From Thermoproteus uzoniensis 768-20 (GTDB lineage: Archaea > Thermoproteota > Thermoprotei > Thermoproteales > Thermoproteaceae), in NCBI RefSeq assembly GCF_000193375.1, contig NC_015315.1, positions 1,248,622 through 1,312,621 of the forward strand: a stretch of DNA of 64,000 nucleotides, given 5' to 3'. Positions 52,640-59,939 of this stretch are shown here, piece after piece (the first letter of the stretch is position 1; every line of letters begins with the position of its first letter). The position numbers and the translations under genes were made by a program. The notes beneath the pieces were generated by a model. That model searched no databases. It was given only the letters and a program-made list of their open reading frames with translations, and was not told where the DNA came from.

Positions 52640-53803
52640 GTGGAGGACATAGAGTACTGGCTGGAGCCCGATCTACTGAACGCCGTGAAGTACGACGTGG
52701 AGAAAAGCGCCGAGAGGCTCGGGAGGCTGGAGAAGCTGGCCGAGAGCATATTGTCGATAAGGGACAAGGCCGCGATAGGGCAGATACCTAGGCCAGCCGG
52801 CGAGCACTACGCCTATGCCGTCGATTCCTCCTACGGGAGCCCCCCTCTGGAGCTCGTGGGCGGCGTCTTCACAGTCATAGCCTACGGCTACGTGGGGCGG
52901 TCGAGGCAGGGGGTGGACAAATTCCTGGGCGGCGCCGTCTATTTCGAGGACAGGGACGAACAAGACCTCTCGCGCCACGCCGCGTTGCTGGAGCGCAAGC
53001 TGGCGGCGCGCCTGCTCAGGCGGAAGGCCAGAGGGCTCAAGGACTTCGACATCCTCCTCCTGGACGGCGAGCTCGCCCTCCACCCGTTGCCCTTCAACCT
53101 GGCCGTGCCTGGAGGAAAGTACGAGGAGGCGAACAAGGCCGTCGAGTCCCTCCTCGCCGCCGCCGAGGAGGCGCGCGCCACCTTGGTAGGGCTCGCCAAG
53201 AGGGTCAGATCGCGCTACCTCTCAGTGCTCTACGGCGGCTGCCTGCCTGTGAACGATAGGGCGGCCGCCTCTCTGGTGTTGAGGCCCGGCGAGTACATGG
53301 TCCTGGGCCGTCTCAAGGACGTGCTCCCGCGGTGGGCCGAGATACACTACGCCGAGTGCGAAGGAGGCCGGCTGAGGGACGAGGTGATCAGGTGTGCCCG
53401 GGAAGGCGCCGCGGCTGGGTCGGCCAAAGCCGCGAGGCTCTGCGAGAGGCTGAAGGAGTTCGGAGAGAACTTCGCGTCGGTCCTCTCGTCGGGCCAGTAC
53501 CCCCACCTACGCCTGCTAGGCGACGTGGCCGTCGCGTACTACATGCCGCCGGGATCCCAGACCGCCGTGAGGGTCGAGGTGCTGGACTTGGGGCCCGGCC
53601 TCGAGGAGACGCTGGCCTTTCTGGCCGCCACTTCGTCGACTGTCACGGGCTATCCCCAGATCCTCGACGAGGTGGACCGCTACGTAAGGGTGACGCCGGA
53701 GTTCGTAGAGGCGGTCTTGATGATGTTGATCAAGAAGGCGCCCCAGAAGGTGGCCGGCATGTTGCTCCCCAACAACCTGCAGAAGTTCAGAAGGCTGTTC
53801 TAA
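52640..53803 (+). CDS. nurA: NurA 5'-3' nuclease
   Basis: The NurA core has D62 in YAVDSSYG and the second metal ligand region LLLDGELALHP; both lie in the RNase H-like fold. The last metal-site aspartate is probably in PHLRLLGDVAVAYY or EVDRYVR. With HerA helicase it resects DNA ends for recombination, but herA is not next to it. I start at GTG 52640, about 25 bases after CTTTTTAATT (52611-52620); the TTG at 52628 is too close. It is coupled to a radical SAM gene by a TAATG overlap. Confidence 0.88.
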   Translation: MEDIEYWLEPDLLNAVKYDVEKSAERLGRLEKLAESILSIRDKAAIGQIPRPAGEHYAYAVDSSYGSPPLELVGGVFTVIAYGYVGRSRQGVDKFLGGAVYFEDRDEQDLSRHAALLERKLAARLLRRKARGLKDFDILLLDGELALHPLPFNLAVPGGKYEEANKAVESLLAAAEEARATLVGLAKRVRSRYLSVLYGGCLPVNDRAAASLVLRPGEYMVLGRLKDVLPRWAEIHYAECEGGRLRDEVIRCAREGAAAGSAKAARLCERLKEFGENFASVLSSGQYPHLRLLGDVAVAYYMPPGSQTAVRVEVLDLGPGLEETLAFLAATSSTVTGYPQILDEVDRYVRVTPEFVEAVLMMLIKKAPQKVAGMLLPNNLQKFRRLF

Positions 53804-54564
53804 TGCTCACCAGAATCTACCACGTTACGTACTACCTCGACATAAGATCCGCCTACTTCCAATTCGCCGGATGCAACTTCTCGTGCCCCTGGTGCATTAG
53901 GAGGCTGACGCCGTGGGACCACCATCTGGACAGCCGAACCTTGGCCTCGCTGAGGGCTGGCGGCTTCTTGAGCCTGCGGGCCTTCCAGGAGGTCGCGGAC
54001 AAGCTGGTCTCAGACGGAATGGAGGAGGCCGTGTTGGGCGGCGAGGAGCCCACGGTGGACGACGCCTTGCCGGCCGTGATACGACATCTGGCGGGCAGAG
54101 CCAGGGTGAGGCTACTGACTAACGCCTATAGGTTGACGGCGGAACTGCTCGACGAGTTGCGCAGATGCGCCACATGCGAAGTGGTCGTAAGCATAAAGAC
54201 GCTCGATGCGGAGAAGCACAGAGAATACACGGGCAAGCCGCTGGAGCCGGTGCTACGCAATATCTCGGCGCTGGTGGAGGCAGGCGTCAGGACCTTGTTC
54301 GAGACGGTCCTCATACCGGGGCTCAACGGCCCAGAGGGCGTGGAGAGGATAGCGAAATATCTGAGAGAGAACGTGGGCGATGCGGTCCTCATAATCGATC
54401 CCCTAATACCGGTGCCCGGGACCGGCTGGCGGAGGCCGACCGAGGAGGAGCTACGCGACGCCGTTGAGAGAGCGCAGAGGTATGTGGCCGTGAGGATGCA
54501 CGGCGAGGGCAGACGGAGCAGATCGGTGGTGGTATATCCCTCTCAGCTGTTGCACAAAGCTTAA
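53803..54564 (+). CDS. Radical SAM protein coupled to nurA
   Basis: The 253-residue protein has the three Fe-S cysteines C24, C28 and C31 in GCNFSCPWCIRRL and the SAM-binding GGEEPTVDDA. It further shows NAYRLTAELLDEL and ETVLIPGLNG, as in pyruvate-formate-lyase-activase-like radical SAM enzymes. It has no extra Fe-S domain. The start ATG overlaps the nurA stop (TAATG), so the two are coupled. Substrate unknown; a glycyl-radical or nucleic-acid substrate could be considered. Confidence 0.82.
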   Translation: MLTRIYHVTYYLDIRSAYFQFAGCNFSCPWCIRRLTPWDHHLDSRTLASLRAGGFLSLRAFQEVADKLVSDGMEEAVLGGEEPTVDDALPAVIRHLAGRARVRLLTNAYRLTAELLDELRRCATCEVVVSIKTLDAEKHREYTGKPLEPVLRNISALVEAGVRTLFETVLIPGLNGPEGVERIAKYLRENVGDAVLIIDPLIPVPGTGWRRPTEEELRDAVERAQRYVAVRMHGEGRRSRSVVVYPSQLLHKA

Positions 54565-54586
54565 ATGCGGGATATTTCTCCCTTAT

Positions 54587-55711
54587 ATGGTCTCGAAAGT
54601 CTGGATAGCCGCCGTGGCGATCATCGCCATAGTTGTCGGGTGGCTCGCCGGCTATTACTCGAAAGCCCCGGCGGTCCAAACCACCTCGGTAACCTACTCG
54701 ACGACGGTCACGACAACCGCGACAATAACCACTACCGTTACAGCCACGACGACGGCCACCGTCACCACGACGGTCACCAGCCGGTACTACCCCATAACGG
54801 TCGTCGACGCGCTCAACAGGACCGTCCAAATATCGGCGGAGCCAGCCAGGATCGTGTCTCTGGCCCCTAGCATAACTCAGATGCTCGTGGCTCTGGGCCT
54901 CTGCAACAGAATCGTGGGGCTTGATCAGTTCAGCTACCAGCTACTCCAGGAGCTCAACTACACGTCTTGTCTCCCCTCAAACGCCGAGGTGATAGGGATA
55001 AGCGCCATGAGCCCCACAGGATTTAACGGAGACGCCATAATCTTGCTGAAGCCGGACTTAGTCCTCGTCGACAGCGGCTTCGAGGCGCTGTGGGCCAAGG
55101 ACATACAGAAGATAGGCGTGCCCGTCTACTTCCTCTACGGAACGCGCGCCTCCTCGTTCGCCGATATAGAGAGGGATATAAAGGCCCTCGGCGAGATTTT
55201 CGATAGGGCCCAGAAGGCGGCCGCCGTAGTGAGCTGGATGGAGGCCGAGCTTGCGAAATACCGCGTGCAGACCAACGTCACCGTTGCGCAAATAGCCTGG
55301 ATAAACCCAGACGGGTCCTTCTACGCGGCCGGCAACAACACCTTCATAGCGGCCGAGATAAGAGCTGCGGGCGGCGTAAACGCCATAGGCCAAGGCGGCT
55401 GGGGGCCCTTCGAGCCGTCGCTCCTCATAGCGGCTAACCCGAGCGTGATAGTGCTGGGCAGTATGGGCGCAAACTGCACGTACGCCCTAAAGGCGCTGGA
55501 CGAAATACCCCACGTGTCAAGCGTCGCGGCCTACAAGAGCGGGAGGGTCTACGTGCTCACGGGCCTCGCCGAGGATGCGGTCGACCAGCCGTCGCTTATG
55601 TCGGTCTACGCGGTGGCCATATTCAACAAGATAATAACGGGGAACGCCCCGCAGTGCATCGGCACGAGGTGGTTCTTGCAACAGTTCCCCAGCCCCATAC
55701 CGACGGGATGA
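54587..55711 (+). CDS. Iron/cobalamin-type ABC importer, substrate-binding lipoprotein-like
   Basis: An N-terminal anchor (VWIAAVAIIAIVVGWLAGYY, residues 5-24) is followed by a Thr-rich stalk (TTVTTTATITTTVTATTTAT), typical for archaeal binding proteins and likely glycosylated. The binding domain begins ITVVDALNRTVQISAEPARIVSLAPS, the FhuD/BtuF-like start, and has DLVLVDSG and GGVNAIGQGGWGPF. It captures a corrin or iron chelate outside and hands it to the permease. Four-base overlap with the permease gene shows one operon. Confidence 0.91.
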   Translation: MVSKVWIAAVAIIAIVVGWLAGYYSKAPAVQTTSVTYSTTVTTTATITTTVTATTTATVTTTVTSRYYPITVVDALNRTVQISAEPARIVSLAPSITQMLVALGLCNRIVGLDQFSYQLLQELNYTSCLPSNAEVIGISAMSPTGFNGDAIILLKPDLVLVDSGFEALWAKDIQKIGVPVYFLYGTRASSFADIERDIKALGEIFDRAQKAAAVVSWMEAELAKYRVQTNVTVAQIAWINPDGSFYAAGNNTFIAAEIRAAGGVNAIGQGGWGPFEPSLLIAANPSVIVLGSMGANCTYALKALDEIPHVSSVAAYKSGRVYVLTGLAEDAVDQPSLMSVYAVAIFNKIITGNAPQCIGTRWFLQQFPSPIPTG

Positions 55712-56691
55712 GGACAAGAACCCTCATCTCTTTGTCGCTGATATCCCTCCCCCCTCTGCTTATCCTCTTCCTCTCCACGGGCGCCGTCTTGCTGGCCCCC
55801 GACAAGCTGTTCGCGGGAGGGCCCTACTCGGTGATAGTGTACGGCATTAGGCTCCCCGCCGCCATAGCGGCGGCCCTCATAGGGTCCACCCTCGCCGTGT
55901 CGGGCGCCGTCATGCAGACGCTCTACAGAAACCCCCTTCTGGACCCCTACATAACGGGCACCGCGTCGGGGGCCGCCTTCGGGGCCCTCCTGGCGTACGT
56001 GTTGGTGATCGCCGGCCTCTCCCCGGCCTACATGTTGCTCTACCAGGTCCCCCTCGCGTTTCTATTGGCGATGGCGGCCAGCGTAGCCACGCTCGCGGTC
56101 GGCAGAGGCAACGTGTACGCCACCGTCATAGGCGGCGTCGCCGTCTCGTACATATTCTCGGCCGCCACGACGATAGGCCTCTCGTACCTCTCGTCCCGAC
56201 TGCCGCAGATACCTCCCCTCGCCTTCTGGCTCTTCGGCTACATAGACTACGTCAGCTATAAGGCCGACGCGTTGTTGGCCATCGCCGCGACGGGGCTAAT
56301 AGCCGCGGCCGTCAGAGAGGCGCGCAGAATGGACCTCGTCGCCATAAGCGACGAGCTGGCGCACGTCAGGAGGATAAGGCCCGACAGATATAGGCTCCTC
56401 TGGATATCCGCCATATCCCTATCCACAGCGCTGATAGTGTCGCAGGTCGGCGTCGTGGGCTTCCTGGGGCTCATGGTGCCCCACATGGCCAGGATGGCGT
56501 TGAGGAACGGGTCGGCGACGGCCGTGGTCCCCGCAAGCGCGGCGCTGGGGGCGCCCGTATTGCTCGCCTCAGACGCCTTGGCCCGCGGCCTCCTCGGCTT
56601 CTCGATCCCCGTCACCGCGATAACCTCGGTGCTGTCCGCGCCCGTGATCATACTCGCGCTGGCCCATGCGGGTAAGAGGCTTGACCGTTAG
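55708..56691 (+). CDS. Iron/cobalamin-type ABC importer, permease (FecCD/BtuC)
   Basis: This 327-residue permease has about ten membrane segments. Family motifs are IRLPAAIAAALIGSTLAVSGAVMQ, then NPLLDPYITGTASGAAFGA, and the cytoplasmic coupling loop GFLGLMVPHMARMA. I start at ATG 55708 overlapping the binding-protein stop (ATGA); the longer frame begins within that gene. The last 26 bases overlap the ATPase gene. Confidence 0.92.
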   Translation: MRTRTLISLSLISLPPLLILFLSTGAVLLAPDKLFAGGPYSVIVYGIRLPAAIAAALIGSTLAVSGAVMQTLYRNPLLDPYITGTASGAAFGALLAYVLVIAGLSPAYMLLYQVPLAFLLAMAASVATLAVGRGNVYATVIGGVAVSYIFSAATTIGLSYLSSRLPQIPPLAFWLFGYIDYVSYKADALLAIAATGLIAAAVREARRMDLVAISDELAHVRRIRPDRYRLLWISAISLSTALIVSQVGVVGFLGLMVPHMARMALRNGSATAVVPASAALGAPVLLASDALARGLLGFSIPVTAITSVLSAPVIILALAHAGKRLDR

Positions 56692-57361
56692 CCTCGGCGG
56701 CGTCCCCATACTCGTAGACGTCTCGTTCGATATAGTCGAGGGGCTGAACTTGGTGTTGGGCCCCAACGGGTCGGGGAAGACCACTCTGCTGAGGGCCATA
56801 GCCGGCATATACAGACCGCAGAGGGGCTTCGTGGAGGTCGACGGCGATATAGGCTACATGCCCGCCGAGTTCGCCGACGCCTACATGACGGTCATGGACG
56901 TGTTGTTGGCGGGCGGCGGGAGGGCGCCGGGCAGATACCTGGCGTGGCTGGCCGCCGTCGGCCTAGGCGGCTACGAGCGGCGCATATTCTCGGAGCTCAG
57001 CACCGGGCAGAAGAGGCTCGTGTTGCTGGCCAAGGCCCTCGCAGAGGGCAGGCTGGTGTTGCTGGACGAGCCCACGGCGAACTTGGACCCGGCCCACAAG
57101 GCCGCCATAATGGGCGTCCTGCAGAGGCTGAAGAGGCTCAAGACATTCGTTGTGGCCTCCCACGACCTCGACCTCATAAACATAGCCGACTCGGTGGTCT
57201 TGCTGAGGGGAGGAAGGGCGACGCAGCTCAAGCCCGAGGAGGTGGACGGCGAGGTGCTGTCGGAGACCTACGGAGTCCCCATAGAGGTCGTCCGGTCGGG
57301 AGGCCGCAAGCTGTTTCTGCCGAGATACGATTTTTATAGGCAGGGCGAGGAGGGCATATGA
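56666..57361 (+). CDS. Iron/cobalamin-type ABC importer, ATPase
   Basis: Walker A GPNGSGKTTLLRAIAG, signature SELSTGQKRLVLLAKAL, Walker B LVLLDEPTANLD and switch histidine in VASHDLDLI are present. At 231 residues the protein is shorter than BtuD/FepC. It energises the upstream permease, with 26 bases of overlap. The final codons overlap the following DUF131-type gene by four bases. Confidence 0.91.
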   Translation: MRVRGLTVSLGGVPILVDVSFDIVEGLNLVLGPNGSGKTTLLRAIAGIYRPQRGFVEVDGDIGYMPAEFADAYMTVMDVLLAGGGRAPGRYLAWLAAVGLGGYERRIFSELSTGQKRLVLLAKALAEGRLVLLDEPTANLDPAHKAAIMGVLQRLKRLKTFVVASHDLDLINIADSVVLLRGGRATQLKPEEVDGEVLSETYGVPIEVVRSGGRKLFLPRYDFYRQGEEGI

Positions 57362-57621
57362 ACAAGCTGTTCGTGGCGGGGCTCGCCCTAGTCCTTATAG
57401 GGTTCTTCATCATGGCGGCGGCCCCCCTGCTACAGATGGGGGGAGGCGCCCAGACCGCCGTGGCGGGCTGCGTCTTCCTATTCTTCATCCCCGTGTGCTT
57501 CGGAGCCGGGCAACCCCAGCTCGCCGGCCTAGCCGTGTTGGTCACAGCCGCGATACTGGCCGCGCTCTTCTTGATCTCGCTGTTGTTGCTAGTACCAATA
57601 AAGAAGCAGGTACAGAGCTAG
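57358..57621 (+). CDS. Small membrane protein resembling the DUF131 family
   Basis: The 87 residues have three hydrophobic segments: LFVAGLALVLIGFFIMAAA, VFLFFIPVCFGAG and AAILAALFLISLLLLVPI. The middle one has the position of the DUF131/TIGR00304 motif GG(V/I)IxIGPxPIVFGS, here degenerate. It is translated from the ABC importer mRNA (ATGA overlap). Its last 33 bases overlap the 3' end of an opposite-strand gene that encodes a clear DUF131 protein. No function is known for the family. Confidence 0.68.
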   Translation: MNKLFVAGLALVLIGFFIMAAAPLLQMGGGAQTAVAGCVFLFFIPVCFGAGQPQLAGLAVLVTAAILAALFLISLLLLVPIKKQVQS

Positions 57622-57852
57622 GACCAAGACCGTCAAGGCAATCGCCAAGATCAACACGGCCTTCGTAATTCTCTGGCTGGACCCGAAGACTATGGGGACA
57701 GGCCCAATTATCACGACGCCCCCAGCCTCCGCCCTCTCCCCGCCGCCCCCCTCCCCCCTCCTCGCCATCTCCAGGAAAAACGCGAGGAACATGAGGAAGA
57801 CGCCGAGGAGGAAGAGGCCCATCCCCAAGGCAATCCAATCCCCGACGGACAT
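57589..57852 (-). CDS. DUF131-family small membrane protein
   Basis: The 87-residue protein has the diagnostic GGVVIIGPVPIVFGS between two hydrophobic helices (LGMGLFLLGVFLMFLAFFL and VLILAIALTVLVLALYLLL), separated by a glycine/glutamate-rich loop. ATG 57852 lies about 25 bases after the minus-strand GTTTTTATTG box. It converges with a second, degenerate member of the same family, overlapping it by 33 bases. The family is widespread in archaea without known function. Confidence 0.82.
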   Translation of the reverse strand: MSVGDWIALGMGLFLLGVFLMFLAFFLEMARRGEGGGGERAEAGGVVIIGPVPIVFGSSQRITKAVLILAIALTVLVLALYLLLYWY

Positions 57853-57900
57853 AGACCGATAGGCCTCACACAATAAAAACCTTAACGTCGGGCCTCTCCC

Positions 57901-58323
57901 ATGGCCTGGGGCGGGAACTACGAGGAGATCCTGGCCGCGATCAACAAGAGGATCTCGGAGGTGGGCATACTCTCGTTCATCGGATACAAGCTGGTCGAGC
58001 TCGGCGACGGGTATGCCAAGGCGGTGTTTCAGCACGACAAGAGGCTGGAGAGGGTAGGCGGGATAATACACGGCGGCGTGATCATGACGGCGCTCGACAC
58101 GACTATGGGGTTCGCCGCCATGGCCTCAGCCAAGGGCGAGAACAACGTCACGCTGGAGCTCAAGGTGAACTTCCTCGAGCCCCTCGACGGCGGGATCTAC
58201 GAGGTGACGGGCAGAGTGCTGAGGAGAGGCCTCCACACGATAGTGGTCGACGGAGAGCTGAGGAAGAGAGGCGGAGTGCTCGCCGCCAAGGCCCTAGGCA
58301 CCTACTTTATAGTGAGGACGTAG
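57901..58323 (+). CDS. Hotdog-fold thioesterase (PaaI-like)
   Basis: The 140 residues contain the hotdog helix GGIIHGGVIMTALDTTMGFAA with the active-site region HGG and D. Strands LELKVNFLEP and VDGELRKRGG follow. It should hydrolyse an acyl-CoA thioester. The substrate is unknown; small archaeal PaaI-like enzymes work on fatty or aromatic acyl-CoAs. It is divergent from the DUF131 gene across a 48-base gap holding both promoters. Confidence 0.86.
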   Translation: MAWGGNYEEILAAINKRISEVGILSFIGYKLVELGDGYAKAVFQHDKRLERVGGIIHGGVIMTALDTTMGFAAMASAKGENNVTLELKVNFLEPLDGGIYEVTGRVLRRGLHTIVVDGELRKRGGVLAAKALGTYFIVRT

Positions 58324-58413
58324 CGCACGCGGTATCCATAAGAGGCGGAAGCACCACAAGGAGCGCCGGAGCTTGATCTCGGAGGATGTCTGTCCGGTAG
58401 CCGCAATGAAAAA

Positions 58414-58421
58414 AATTTATA
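58414..58421 (+). promoter_or_regulatory. Promoter of tRNA-His
   Basis: AATTTATA is centred about 26 bases before the first base of the tRNA. Confidence 0.5.
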
Positions 58422-58443
58422 GTAGTGGTGTCGTAGGGTCCAA

Positions 58444-58533
58444 GCCGCCGTAGTCTAGCGGCTAGGATAGGGAAGCCCCTAACGGTGGGCTGTGGCCCCA
58501 TTGACCCGGGTTCAAATCCCGGCGGCGGCCCCA
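58444..58533 (+). tRNA. tRNA-His (anticodon GTG) with a 15-base non-canonical intron
   Basis: The acceptor GCCGCCG pairs with CGGCGGC (58523-58529). The T arm is CCGGG-TTCAAAT-CCCGG. C73 (58530) is the tRNA-His discriminator and CCA is encoded (58531-58533). The anticodon loop is CTGTGGC (58490-58496) with stem GTGGG/CCCAT. Only removal of 15 bases, 58468-58482 or 58469-58483, gives a normal 72-base body. The intron thus sits at the end of the D stem (position 24-26), not in the anticodon loop. The intron can form a small hairpin (TAGGG/CCCTA). The base before position 1 is A, so G-1 must be added after transcription. Confidence 0.85.
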
Positions 58534-58615
58534 TTTTTCTTTACGGAACCAACGGCAAGATCCCCATACTGTCTGTTTTTGACGGAGAGGATCTTTAGGC
58601 ACCCGTCATGAAACT

Positions 58616-58738
58616 TGGTGCGGCGGCCGGGATTCGAACCCTATCCCAGCCCCCTTGTGGGGGCCTGACGGGATCAACGGCTCTCTTCGCGCTGGGCGTG
58701 GAAGGCCGCCATCCTAAACCAGGCTAGACTACCGCCGC
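58616..58738 (-). tRNA. tRNA-Gly (anticodon TCC) with two introns
   Basis: Acceptor GCGGCGG (58738-58732) pairs with CCGCCGC (58626-58620); A73 and CCA are encoded. The anticodon loop begins CTTCCA at 58704-58699. A 16-base canonical intron (58698-58683) follows position 37. A second, 28-base intron (58668-58641) interrupts the 5' strand of the T stem between CCG and GG. With both removed, the body is 76 bases and every stem pairs. TTATAAAAAG on the minus strand lies about 25 bases upstream. Confidence 0.85.
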
Positions 58739-58740
58739 AG

Positions 58741-59076
58741 TTCAGCTGTAGAACAGCTTTTTATAAGGTTTTAGGCCGTAAGTCACGGCGGCGCTCGCCG
58801 AGAGGCGAAAAACGGGAAAGAGGCGGCTGTGATCGCGCCTGCTCCAGCCCCTTGAGGGTTGCCGAACTGCCTCGACGCGCGGCTCGGGTCCGACATCTTC
58901 TCGGCTCCAGATATCTCCCACGGCAGATCGACACACCGTTTTGTGTCCGGGGACAGCCAGCTTTCTGCCCAACAGCGCCCCTTACTGTCGCGTTTTCCGA
59001 AACAGCCTTCTACTGGCCTCCGCCGTAGAGGGTTGGAGGCATCGCCGGCGTTTTTCCACGAAATTAGACTGATGTT
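58741..59076. other. Gap between tRNA-Gly and the DUF1286-type gene
   Basis: The first 30 bases hold the tRNA-Gly promoter (58757-58768). In the rest I see no gene with start, promoter and family features. Two minus-strand frames stay open for 60-75 codons without recognisable sequence, which may be remains of a gene or a structured RNA. No RNase P or SRP consensus was found by eye. Confidence 0.3.
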
Positions 59077-59538
59077 TTAGGAAAGGGAGGGTTGGAGGAG
59101 GACGGCGACGATTATGAGGATCGAGAACGCCGCAGTCAGCCCGTTGGCTGTCGGGTCGTTGTATCTGAGGTGTGCGAACGCAAATCTCTTGTACCTCCCG
59201 TTGCGCCTCACGTATATTCCGTGCTCAGTGAAGGCGTCCAGGAAGAGGTGGGAGAGGGCCTCAACGGCCCCCGCCGCGGCGGCCCAAGGCGCGGCGTAGG
59301 GGATCGCCAGCCCCAGAACTCCGCCTACGGCTGCCCCCAGGACGGCCGCGTGTAGGGGCTCGTGGGTGCGGGGACTGCGCCTGCCGTGTTCGTGGCCGAG
59401 GAAGTCCACTATGGGGTTCACGGCCAGCGAAATGGCCGCGGCCGCCGCCAGCGCCGCCGCGGGCGGGACGGCCAGCAGATACCTCAGCGCCAGGAAGCCC
59501 GCCGCGATCGCGAAAACCACGTGGGTCCTCAACAACAT
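59077..59538 (-). CDS. DUF1286-like membrane protein
   Basis: This 153-residue protein has four to five hydrophobic segments. It has conserved polar residues LRTHVVFAIAAG, NPIVDFLGHEH, EALSHLFLDAFTEHGIYV and FAFAHLRYNDPTANG, matching crenarchaeal DUF1286 proteins. These residues (H, D, H, D, H) resemble the metal site of YdjM/LexA-regulated membrane hydrolases. Start ATG 59538 is about 22-25 bases after a minus-strand TTCTTTAATT box. A palindrome lies just upstream of that box. Confidence 0.75.
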   Translation of the reverse strand: MLLRTHVVFAIAAGFLALRYLLAVPPAAALAAAAAISLAVNPIVDFLGHEHGRRSPRTHEPLHAAVLGAAVGGVLGLAIPYAAPWAAAAGAVEALSHLFLDAFTEHGIYVRRNGRYKRFAFAHLRYNDPTANGLTAAFSILIIVAVLLQPSLS

Positions 59539-59572
59539 GGCAAGAAAAGAGGAGGAATTAAAGAAGGAGTTT

Positions 59573-59590
59573 AACGGCGGCGCCGCCGTT
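59573..59590. promoter_or_regulatory. Perfect 18-base palindrome upstream of the DUF1286 gene promoter
   Basis: AACGGCGGCGCCGCCGTT reads the same on both strands. It lies about 20 bases upstream of the TATA-like box of the minus-strand gene and about 60 bases beyond the 3' end of tRNA-Arg. It could be an operator or a hairpin. Confidence 0.35.
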
Positions 59591-59650
59591 TCTTAGACTC
59601 GTCGAACGATCTGTAGCGGTGTGTCGGGCTTGAAGGCCATATTGTTGCTA

Positions 59651-59746
59651 TGGCGGGCCCGGCGGGATTTGAACCCGCGACCTACGGCTTAGAAGGCTCG
59701 GCGGATCTGGTCCTCCGCCGCTCTATCCATGCTGAGCTACGGGCCC
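59651..59746 (-). tRNA. tRNA-Arg (anticodon TCT) with an 18-base non-canonical intron
   Basis: Acceptor GGGCCCG (59746-59740) pairs with CGGGCCC; G73 (59654) and CCA are encoded. The D arm is GCTC-AGCATGGATA-GAGC and the T arm GCGGG-TTCAAAT-CCCGC. Anticodon loop CTTCTAA follows the stem. The 5' strand of the anticodon stem (GCGG plus C) is interrupted by 18 bases, 59714-59697, between positions 30 and 31. Without it the body is 75 bases. TTTTTAAGC (59768-59776) is about 26 bases upstream. Confidence 0.85.
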
Positions 59747-59939
59747 CTTTACATATATTTCAATATATTTTTAAGCTTTTTCTCCGATCTACGCGCGGGC
59801 GATCCCGGCACGACGCCGGCGCTGAGGGCAACGCCCGTAGATCTGCCGGGGCGCCTGGGATCTCCGGAGGGGCGCCGCCGCGGGCCCTAGAGGCCGCCTC
59901 CGCGTTGTAACGGTTTTATAGATATGTCCTGGCACCTCC

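Noticed and set aside
54680-54785. ACC/ACG-rich tract as a DNA repeat
   Set aside because: It is the threonine-rich stalk of the binding protein; codons vary while the amino acid repeats, so selection is on the protein.
59537-59596. Nineteen-codon frame with GGAGG-like sequence opposite the DUF1286 start
   Set aside because: Too short, contains the palindrome and the promoter of the opposite gene; no evidence of translation.
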